Origin: Hymenopus coronatus
Lineage: Eukaryota; Arthropoda; Insecta; Mantodea; Hymenopodidae
Assembly (NCBI GenBank): GCA_030762935.1
Contig: CM060895.1
Span: forward strand, 78,324,001 to 78,388,000
Reading direction: 5' to 3'
Length of the DNA stretch: 64,000 nt
A model generated the notes under the pieces. It ran no database searches. It had not been told where the DNA came from and saw only the letters and a program-made list of their open reading frames with translations. Below, in pieces: positions 54,986-64,000 of this stretch. A program made the translations under genes and the position numbers. Each line of letters begins with the position of its first letter. Position 1 is the stretch's first letter.

Positions 54986-56679
54986 ACTCACCACAATGGC
55001 TCCTTTCCCGCAGTCGGAACGGCCGCTTGACGAAATATTCTCATATCATCATATATTTCTAGGATCTTACGCACAATAAGTTCATGGTGGTTGCAGTGTG
55101 GAAACCTTTCCGGAATGCACCAACCAGCCAATCAAGTAGCATCAGTATTGGCAGCTGTGTAGCAATTCTATGAGGATGTGTGTTGACAACTGCGCCACTG
55201 CTGTGCACCACTAACTAGAAATTTGAAGAAAGAGGTGATTGTGAATACTTACAGTTTGAATAAAGCTCATAATGAATATTTAATTCTGGCATATTACTAT
55301 TATTATTGTTGAAGACTGTTTGGGACATTTCTTGTGGAATTTTGAAAGATGCTGAACTGAATTTAAACATAAGTTTAGGTATTTGTTCGATAGTTGGTAT
55401 TTTAGGTAGGTTTTCTTAAATGCGTATACATGAACTTGCCGACCAGTATTGATAGGAAGGTCTCCTCATTTAACTGGAGCTTTATCAGTCTTATAGCTCA
55501 AAGTTTCATAATCATGCCTTAAAGTTATCTTTTCCGTGCTGATGAGCATATGTCTAATGCTATAATTTTTCACGAACCATAACTGTTTAGAAAACAATAA
55601 ACATTCAGTTACCTTCTGAACGCATAATCAATTTCCCTTCTATATGAAAGTTTATTTACCATTCTCATGTATCATTCTCAATGAAACATCATTGTCTGTG
55701 GTTATTTCGTTATGCACAAAGCTAAGCAGGCACAGTGGAGTTGGTAAGGAAGGAGTGCCAATGTTTGCGTGCATATGAGAGCAAGCTCTCAAGAGCTGGA
55801 ATAGAACGAGTTATTTTAACATGAATAGTCAGCTTTTGTTGAATCTAAACACGAGCAATTCTAACTGCGTTTTATTATATTTGCATACTTTCAGAGTATT
55901 AAGAATTTATGTCGCAGAAAAGCTCTGCTTCCATAATAAAGTTAAAATTAAAGCTCCCGTGATTCGCTAGCCTACTATACGCTGAATCCTTACGGATCAT
56001 CGCTGAACGATTGATGAGCCCAGCACTTAGCTACTGATCGCAGTAACACTTCCGTAACTACTAACAAACTGAGAATAACCAGAATCGTAACAGCCGATAG
56101 AGTGAGTAACAAAAGTTTGCTAATGCATGGTCTTTTCTTAATCTAAGCCCTGCCTACTACTGACTACCCAACTAAAGTTTCTATGTTTTACGTTGCCAAT
56201 TTCGTAGTAGCATCTGAGACTGAGACATATTTTCTTTGTTTGCTCATTCCTAAGTATGTTTTCCTCTGCCAACTTTCAGATATGGTCTACGAGTGATTTT
56301 TAGCATCCTAGATTTCAAAACTTATTGACTTTCCAAGAGCTGAACCTTCAGCTTCATAGAGTTATTGCTTATTGCGTTTCTTGTAGCTTAATCACCTTCA
56401 CTACTCTGACTTTCTACCTAAGTGGATGGCTTCAAGGTAATTTGACTTTACTAATGAACTTCTATATACCTAGCACCGAATTCAAACTTGTGCTCTTTTA
56501 GCATGCCTGACTATGAATTATCTATAGCAAAATGATAGCTTGTGCGTTTTACATTATTCGTTGAGTTTAATATGTGAAATTATTATCACAATTATTTGTC
56601 TATTTTTGATTATTCCGTTATAAAATAAAAATTAGTGTAATAGATATAATAATTCGGGTATCAAAGTATATACCTGGCT
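54986..56679. other. No recognised feature
   Basis: Unique-looking AT-rich sequence of about 1.7 kb, the longest repeat-free stretch in the right half. No splice-bounded open frame found by eye. Confidence 0.4.
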
Positions 56680-57009
56680 TTTTGTGAACAGTGTACAACG
56701 TAACTAAAAAACGAAATATTGAATGATGCAAAACTTGGAATTTAAGTACAGTATCTACTAAGAATACAACATGGAGGGTTTCAAGAAAATTCTCCACCAT
56801 ACCATTGCTTGCGTGGAGAAACATTCGTTATATTTCTCAAAAATGGTTATAACGTTATTGATTAAAGTACATTTTAATGTGTACCGTTATATTCTGGAAT
56901 AGTGCCTTAGGTCCTCTTATATTAATTAATATTATATATTATTACATAAAGTAAGATATAGACAAAACTTTCTACACAAATAATGGAGGTTTGTGAACAC
57001 ACAATTTAT
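56680..57009 (+). mobile_element. Decayed Pal1 fragment, 5' of an intact copy
   Basis: GTGAACAGTGTACAACGTAAC, GCAAAACTTGGAATTTAAG, TTTCTCAAAAATGGTTATAAC and AACACACAATTTATT, ending where the next copy starts. Confidence 0.65.
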
Positions 57010-57892
57010 TATTTCTCTATACGTACTATGTACATAGTGTATAGAGAAGGTACTGCATTGTACCCAAAAATTCGATACCGAAATTTCACCGGAAGTATAT
57101 GTTTTGAGACCCCCTGAATCAAGAAAAGAGCATTTTTACAACATTGCCGTGTGTGTATCTGTCTGTCTGTGTGTATGTGTGTGTCTGTGTGTATGTGGGC
57201 GGCATAGCTCAAAAACGAAAAGACGTTAAAAACCAAACTTGGCATTTAAGTCTGGTATTTTTCAAGGATGCGACACGAAGATTTTCAAGAAAATCTCCCC
57301 GCCCCAAACTACCCTTTACAAGGAACTTTTTTCGAAAATTATGATTTTCTAAAAAATGGCTCTAACGATTTTGATTAAAATCCCGTATATTACTGGCATT
57401 TACATACCAAATAAAATGTATATCTTGAATATTCTGGGAATGGCCTCTGAAGGCCTCTTTATTCTGGATGAATTTTGCTTAACTGCTAAACGGTAAGAGA
57501 TAGACAAAAGCTTGCTACACAGAAAATTAGAGCACGTTAAAACACACAATTTATGTTATGCACTTTTTTTCTGGAGTTGGTCGTTTTTTAGTTATTCATT
57601 GTTTTTGAATTCACCTTTCAAAAACTTATATTTTCTCATACAGGAATTTGTCAACTCCTGTATATGCAAACAAAAGCATTTCCGTCACATAACAACCAGC
57701 CTTTGACTACCACTTTAACCTATTGGACTCCCTTATTTCGCTTCTATTTAAAAGGAAGCAAGTAATAAGACTATTTCTGACATTTTTGTTCTCGATTAGC
57801 ATGAAGTAAATAGAAGCATAAGCTTTTTAACAATAATTTGTTGCAGATATATAGAGAAAGTCATGTGAATGGAACACATCTGATTTTTTTTT
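57010..57892 (+). mobile_element. Pal1 copy, full length
   Basis: TTTCTCTATACGTACTATG to GGAACACATCTGATTTTT. 'CATAGCT' subfamily. Confidence 0.95.
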
Positions 57893-58691
57893 GTAATGGT
57901 TGCACATTGGTGTGTGTCAATGATATAGAAATTTGCCTCCGGCTAACTAATTTAATTTGTCTTATTGCGTGTTACCGCCACAATGTTATTATTATTTTTA
58001 TTTTCATTTGCCTTTGCCAAGCTATAAGCACATTAAATAAAGATTTGTCCATAGTGGACGTTACTTTCTAGAAATTAAAATCCTTACCATATGAATTAAG
58101 AACACTTAAAGTGTACAGTGTCTCAAATCAAATGAGTTGAATACGTGAGAGGCTCCTACTAACAAAGTGCCTCGGATGTATTGAAATTGCAGATTGAACT
58201 GCAATGTATTATTGTGAAAATATATCGGAAACAAAAATAGACGTGTATTAGTTTTTTCCCTCAGTAGGGTCCCTATTCGGCAGATAAGTATTTACAGAGT
58301 TTTAATTTCTAACGGCTGCTTTAGGTCTGCCATCTGTTCAACGATCAGCTGTCTGGTATCCCAGGTGCTGATGAATTATGCCCGCACTTTGAGCGCAAGA
58401 CCTCAGTAAAGAAAATTTGCATCCAAGAGTTAATTTAACGAGCTGAATGTCGGCAGTAGATATTTTCATTTTTTCCAGTGATAGGTGCCTCCAAGAAGAA
58501 AAAAGCAAAGAAACGAAGAAAGATGGAAGGAAAAGAAAGAAAGCGTGAAAAAATAAAGAAAGAAGGATGGAAGGGGTTGGAGGGGGAGGAGCAAGAAAAG
58601 AAGGAATACTGAAAACAAAAAAATATTGTTCATTTAAATAATCGATATATGCAAGGAAATAAAAAATGTCATGCTGTTGTTGGTTTTACAT
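57893..58691. other. Unassigned, includes purine-rich tract
   Basis: A purine-rich stretch lies at about 58490-58615 (AGAAGAAAAAAGCAAAG, GGAAGGGGTTGGAGGGGG). No other feature. Confidence 0.45.
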
Positions 58692-59461
58692 TAAAAATCT
58701 GATGTGTTCCATCCACATGACTTTATCTACAAGTCTGTAACAATTTATTGTTACATAGCTTATGCTTCTATTTACTTCATGCTCATCGAGAAAAAAAATA
58801 GCAGAAATAGTCTTATTAGTTGCTTCCTTGTAAGTAGAAACGAAATAAAGGAGTACCATATATTAAAGTAATAGTCAAAAGATGGTTGCTATGTGACTGA
58901 AGTTCTTTTGTTTCTATGGACACGAGTTGACAAATTCCTGTATTAGACAAGTAAGTTTTTCAAAGCTGAAATCAAAAACAAGGAATATATTAAAAAAACG
59001 AACAACTGCATGTTAAAAATATGTATAACATAAAGTGTTAACGTGTTCTACATTTTTTGTGTAGTAAATTTTTGCCCATCTCTTGCAGTTTAGCAGTTAT
59101 GCAAAATTTCGTAAAATTCATCCAGAATAATAGCCTTCAGAGGCTATTCCTAGAAAATTCAAGACATACATTTTATTTCTTAGCTAGATGTTTTTAATAT
59201 ACGATATTTTAACCAAAATCGTTAGTCATTTTTAAGAAAATAAAAAATTTCGAAAAATGTTCCATGTGAACGGTAGTTGGGGGTGAGGGGATTTTTTTGA
59301 AAATGTTCATGTCGCATCCTTGGAAGAAACGAAACTTAAATACCAAGTTTGGTATTCAACGGTCTTTTCGTTTTTGAGCTATGCTGCCCACAGACACACA
59401 GACACACATACACATACACACAGACAGACACACACCCGGACATGTTTCTAAAAATGCTTTT
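58692..59461 (-). mobile_element. Outer Pal1 copy, first part, split by Pal1 fragment
   Basis: AAATCTGATGTGTTCCATCC to CACCCGGACATGTTTC and AATGCTTTTT. It continues at 59706. Confidence 0.9.
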
Positions 59462-59705
59462 TCGATACCCAGATTTCACTGGAAATACATGTTTTGGGAC
59501 CCCCTTGATCCAAAAAAAGCATTTTTAGGTAAAGGTCTTTGTGTGTGTATGTGTGTGTGTGTGGATGTATGTGTCAAGGAACCAAGTAATACGGACAATT
59601 TATTTTAATTATCTCGATTATCATGAAGTAGATGGAAGAAAATTTTCAACAATAATTTGTTACAGAGATCAGAAAGTCAGGTGAATTGAACACATCAGAT
59701 TTTTG
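59462..59705 (+). mobile_element. Inner Pal1 fragment, both 5' truncated and internally deleted
   Basis: Starts at CGATACCCAGATTTCACTGG without the palindrome, keeps the GT run, jumps to GGAACCAAGTAATACGG and ends AACACATCAGATTTTT. Confidence 0.8.
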
Positions 59706-59818
59706 CATTCAGGAGTCCACAAAACATGTATTTCCGGTGAAATCTCAGAATCCAACTTTTGAGTGTATTACACTACCTTTTCTATGTAACTATGTAGGTA
59801 CATATGTAGAGAAAGTAA
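59706..59818 (-). mobile_element. Outer Pal1 copy, second part
   Basis: GCATTCAGGAGTCCACAAAAC, TTTCCGGTGAAATCTCAG, a worn palindrome and GTAGAGAAAGTAAAT. Confidence 0.8.
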
Positions 59819-59821
59819 ATA

Positions 59822-60187
59822 TGTATATACACACATTAATATCCAATTCTAACCATTTCTAAGATATTCCTTCTTATTGATTTAATTTTTCTAATACTTA
59901 TATTGCTCTCAAAGAGAAATTTTCATTTATGTTTATTCTTCTTTGTACTCTCACTTTGCAAAAAGATAGAAGTCGCCTAGCGACTAGGCTTTAAAAGGTT
60001 TGACTTCACTTTAGCCTTGTGTTTTCCCTTTTTATCCATTATTTACAAGAAAATAAGTTATAATGCTATTTTTATGAATGAGTATTTATATTAGCATGAA
60101 ATGAATACAAGAATAAGCTTTTTTGAGAATAATTTGTTACAGAATAGGTACAGGAAACCATGTGATTGGAACAGATCGGATTTTTCC
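59822..60187 (+). mobile_element. Pal1 fragment, 3' half, decayed
   Basis: ACCATTTCTAAGATATTCC, TTTGACTTCACTTTAGCC, and GTGATTGGAACAGATCGGATTTTT. Confidence 0.7.
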
Positions 60188-60329
60188 TAATGAATCATAA
60201 TATATATACGAGTAATTTACCAGCGAATATTTCGTATTAATGACTCATACTGAAACTATTGGCAACCTTTTTGTCGATTGAAATTTTGAATCTTTTTTTT
60301 TTTCTTCGATTGAAAAATCGCAATTTATT

Positions 60330-60366
60330 TCTCTCTCACTCTCTCTCTCTCCCTCTCCCTCTCTCA
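60330..60366. repeat. (CT)n low-complexity run
   Basis: CTCTCTCACTCTCTCTCTCT followed by CCCTCTCCCTCTCTC. Confidence 0.85.
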
Positions 60367-60442
60367 GGGCTCATTCAAAGAGTTGAATTTCAAAGCCATC
60401 ACATAGCGACATGCTTCTCTCATACCTACAATGATACGTACA

Positions 60443-60623
60443 ACGATGTTGTACGTGTTCCATTCAAATGCCTTTCTCTGCCTATTTATACGAAAGTATT
60501 CTTACAAAGCTTATTCTTTTATCTATTTCATACCAGTCAAACCTCCGTATCGATTTTTTGGGGAAGAAATGCAATACCTTCTGTATCTACTATGTAGATT
60601 GTGCGTGGTAGAGAAAGTAAAAA
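60443..60623 (-). mobile_element. Minimal Pal1, two ends joined
   Basis: About 180 bases. The CAGA-side end (GTGTTCCATTCAAATGCC to TATTTCATACC) joins directly to CCTCCGTATCGATTTTTTGG and a worn palindrome with GGTAGAGAAAGTAAAAAC. Everything between is missing. Confidence 0.8.
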
Positions 60624-61587
60624 CGAGATAGAAGATTAAAATTTTGTAAAAATAATTTACAGGGAAATTAATAAATAAGAATGTGTGAAAGTGACATCAG
60701 GTTATCACTTTGGGTGTGTTGTGTGTTCATTTCTAATGCTGCTGTTCACTTTGACTCGATTTAGCGTATTCCCACTCCCCGCGTCTCGGTCCTAAGAAGT
60801 CCTTTGGGCTGTAAATGGCAGCACTTGGACCTCCATCAAGTTGCCCGAAGCCGGATCGTCGAGTAGTGGCAACATAGATTCATTATCATGCAGTGCTGAT
60901 ATCAACGTAATGGCAATCGTTATAAATTTCACTCTCTTTCACCCCTTCCATTCACGCACGGATGTCCATGAAGGACTGTTACTGCACACTTGTGACCGTC
61001 GTAATCACCAACACTTGCTTCCATCCCTCCCTCCCTCTCAACCTAAGTGAAAACAAAGACGGATTTTAGCATTTTTATATGGAGTCTCCCCCCATTAGCA
61101 AAACCATCTGCTCTTGACCCTTTGGGAGTTGCTTTATAATCTCTTCCGTGAAGAAGGGGTCGGCAATAATGCTTCTGCTAAGAGTACAGCTATATGCGTA
61201 AATGTCTGGATGACCCCTTTCCCAGAAACTGTACTGTGATGGGTGCAATAAGAAGAGCACACATTTACCATCTTTAGGTTAAATTTTTCCTTTTTATGTA
61301 AATGATTCTGCAAAAGTTGGTACTTACTTATTTTAGGATAGAGGTTTGTGTCGGGAGTATTGGATCAGATTGTAGGGAATTATTGGATCTGTCTGTGAGG
61401 GGGAGTAATGAGTAAAAAAAAAAAAAAAATATCCTCCCATAATCAAATTAAAAATTCTAACTGAATATCTGGTTTCTAAGAATAATGCACATTTAGAAGT
61501 TCCTTTAATAGAAAATCTGATTTGTTATGGACAAATATATTCCTCTATTTTATAAGTGCCATTGCTAACTATTTTTACGATCTTATT
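60624..61587. other. Unassigned
   Basis: A moderately GC-rich part (60770-61060) and AT-rich remainder. Short frames at 60841-61050 and 61075-61260 show no motif. Confidence 0.35.
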
Positions 61588-62448
61588 ACTTTCTCTACGC
61601 GCACTATGTACATAGTGTATAGAGAAGTAATTGTAATGCATCCAAAAATTCGATAATGAGATTTCAGCCGAAATAAATGATCCCCTGAACAAAAAAAAAG
61701 TATTTTTAGAAAAATGTCCGTGTATGTGTGTGTTTGTGACTGTGGACAGCATAGCTCAAAAACCAAAAGACCGCTAAGTACCAAACTTGGTATTTAAGTT
61801 TAGTGTATACCAGGGATGCGAAATGAAGAATTTCTCAAGAAAATCCCCCACCCCCAACTACCTTTTACATAGAACTTTTTTCGAAACATTTTATTTTCTC
61901 AAAAATGCCTCTAACGATTTTGATTAAGATATCGTATATTAAATATATTTACATGACTAAAGAAATGTATACCTTGAATTTTCTGGGAATAGCTTCTAAA
62001 GACTACTTTATTCTAATGAATTTTAAGGAATTTTGCATATCTGCTAAAACGTAAGAGAAGGACAAAAACTTACCACACAAAAAATGTAGAACATGTTAAA
62101 ACACACAATTTATGTCATATATATGTTTTTAGTGGAGTTGATCGTTTTTTAGATATTCCTTGTTTTTAGTTTGAGCTTTGAAAAACATACATTTCTCATG
62201 CAGGAATTTGTCAACTCCTGTTCATACAAACAATGAAACTTCAGTCACATAGCAATCAGCTTTTGATTATCACTTTAACTTATGGTACACCCTTATTTCC
62301 CTTCTACTTGCAAGGGAGCAAGTAACAAGACTATTTCTGCTAATTTGTTTTCGATTATCATGAAGTACATTGAAGCATAAGCTTTTTAACAATAATTGGT
62401 TGCAGAGATGTAGAGAAAGTCATGTGAATGGAACACATGAGATTTTTA
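61588..62448 (+). mobile_element. Pal1 copy, full length
   Basis: ACTTTCTCTACGCGCACTATG to GGAACACATGAGATTTTT. 'CATAGCT' subfamily. Confidence 0.95.
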
Positions 62449-62460
62449 TGAATATGTTTT

Positions 62461-62562
62461 ATATAACTGACCCTAAAAGCTGTATTTCCAGTGAAATCTC
62501 GGTATCGAATTTTCGGCTGGAGTGAAATGTCTTCTCTGCCTCTGTTCAGAATATAAAAATGT
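62461..62562 (-). mobile_element. Pal1 fragment, palindrome end
   Basis: TATTTCCAGTGAAATCTCGG and TCGAATTTTCGGCTGGAGTG, with the palindrome almost gone. Confidence 0.65.
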
Positions 62563-62584
62563 TAAAGCATTGAACCATTCGAAC

Positions 62585-63095
62585 CATTAATTACAGATAT
62601 CTCGGAAACGGCTTTATGTCGCAAAAAGGTTATGTGATATAAAACATGTATTTTAAAGAGAGCTATAATTTTTGTTCACTAAGTTTTCGTCTATCAATTA
62701 AAGTATAACGTTATAAAGGCTTATACAAAATTCCAGCCTAATGATCGACTTAACAGCCTATACCCAGAGAATTCAAAATACACATTTCATTTGTCATGCA
62801 AATATTTTAAATATATGATTATAATCGATCAGAGTCCCTTTTTTGAAAATGGACAAATGTTTTATGTAATGTGCAGTTGAGTTTAGTGAGTAGGAGCTTT
62901 TCTTCAGATGGACACCTTTGGGGGCCACCAAAGACGTCTTTTCGTTTTTGGGTAAGACTTTTTACAGTCACATAGACTGACGGACACTGATTTTTTATAC
63001 AGGAATTATCAAAACATATTTGCAAAGAATGTTCGGTACGAAGTTTGGGTTCAATGCAAGACCTTCTCTACATACTATGTACGTGATACAGTAAA
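62585..63095 (-). mobile_element. Decayed Pal1 copy, palindrome two-thirds
   Basis: ATATCTCGGAAACGGC, CTATACCCAGAGAATTCAAAA, TCTTTTCGTTTTTGGG and CTACATACTATGTACG, ending ACAGTAAAATAC. Confidence 0.7.
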
Positions 63096-63104
63096 ATACA
63101 CTTT

Positions 63105-63980
63105 TAAAAATCTGATGTGTACCATTCACATGACTTTCTCCATATCGCTGCATCAAATAATTCTTACAAAGCTTATACTTCTATTTACCTTATGCTAATC
63201 AGAAAAAATTAGCAGAAATAGTCTAATTACTCGCTTCCTTGTAAATAGAAGCGAAATAAAGGACAACCGTAGGTTAAAGTGATAGTCAAAAGCTGCTTGC
63301 TATGTCAATGAAGTTCCTTTGTTTATATGGATAGCAGTTGACAAGTTCCTGTATGAGAAAAGTATACGTTTTTCATAGCAGAAACCAAAAATAAGTAATG
63401 TCACAAAAACGACGAACTCGACGAAAAAATGTATATAGCATAAATTGTGTGTTTTAATGTGCTCTACATTTTTTGTGTAGTAAGTTTTTGTCCATCTCTT
63501 ACGGTGTAGCAGTTATTCAAAATTTAGTAAAATTCATCCTGAATAAACTACCCTTCAGAGGCTATTCATAGGAAATTCAAGATATACGTTTTATTTGTCA
63601 GGTAAATATGTTTAATATACGAAATTTTAATCAAAATCGTTAGAGCCATTTTTGAGAAAATCAAAATTTTCGAAAAAAGTTCCATGTAAAGGGTAGTTGG
63701 GGGTGGGGGGATTTTTCTCAAAATCTTCGTGTCGCATCCCTGGAAGATACTAAACTTAAATACCAAGTTTGGTATTTTACCGACTTTTCGTTTTTGAGTT
63801 ATCGTGTTCACAGACACGGACACACACACACACACGGAACTTTTTGTGAAAATGCTTTTTTTGGATATTGGGGACCCTAAAACATATATTTCCGGTGAAA
63901 CCTCGGTATCGAATTTTTGGGTGGAGTGCAATACTTTCTCTATACACTATGTACATAGTGCGTATGGAGAAAGTAAAAAT
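63105..63980 (-). mobile_element. Pal1 copy, full length
   Basis: AAAATCTGATGTGTACC to GTATGGAGAAAGTAAAAAT, with the palindrome ACACTATGTACATAGTG intact. 'ATAACTC' subfamily. It contains the frames at 63566-63931 and 63777-63986. Confidence 0.95.
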
Positions 63981-64000
63981 CAACATTTTCTAAAACAGTT

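Overview
This is a eukaryotic, AT-rich, intergenic or intronic stretch that I read as arthropod (probably insect) nuclear DNA. The reasons are Jockey-type LINE remnants, a mariner relic, several tRNA-derived SINE families, and a very abundant repeat whose layout recalls the Helentron-associated elements (HINE/DINE-1) of insects. There are no operons, ribosome binding sites or bacterial genes. Most open frames here lie inside repeats or are chance frames in AT-rich DNA. I cannot name the species.

The dominant component is one dispersed repeat of about 0.8-0.97 kb, called Pal1 here. By hand tally, about 45 whole or partial copies on both strands cover roughly 26 kb, about 40% of the window. On its reference strand Pal1 starts with ACTTTCTCTA inside a near-perfect palindrome (core TACACTATGTACATAGTGTA). 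A CCACCCAAAAATTCGATACC block follows, then a GT/GTCC-rich microsatellite, then a block holding CTCAAAAACG and a hairpin-like ACCAAACTTGGTA. A long A+T-rich body ends in TAGAGAAAGT (inverse of the start), a small ATGTG/CACAT hairpin and CAGATTTTT. Best full-length copies: 27064-27950, 30820-31706, 42930-43795, 49749-50606, 57010-57892, 61588-62448 and 63105-63980. Pal1 copies are nested in each other and in SINEs, fused head to head, and arranged in tandem.

The second layer is SINEs, labelled A to G here. SINE-A (about 340 bp), SINE-D (about 350 bp, no poly-A tail) and SINE-E carry recognisable target-site duplications. SINE-E often occurs as an inverted pair of tRNA-like heads around a central core, and one such unit (42137-42580) is bracketed by an 11-bp duplication. 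Autonomous elements are only relics: a Jockey-like LINE holding ORF1 and the 3' end but no ORF2 (28936-30356, minus strand), an RT fragment with YADD (47858-48742, minus), a LINE carboxy-terminal fragment (47359-47616, minus), and a mariner relic (21962-22620, minus).

Layout: 0-10 kb is Pal1 plus SINEs A and F; 10.4-16.4 kb is mostly unique with SINEs E, C and B; 16.4-18 kb is a Pal1-in-Pal1 nest; 18-24 kb is mostly unique and holds one candidate host exon (18142-18211), a pyrimidine tract, mariner and SINE-D; 24-47 kb is dense Pal1 with the LINE and SINE-E composites; 47.3-49 kb holds LINE relics; 50.6-56.6 kb is mostly unique; 56.7-64 kb is dense Pal1. The only evidence for a host gene is the one 70-bp exon candidate with good splice signals.
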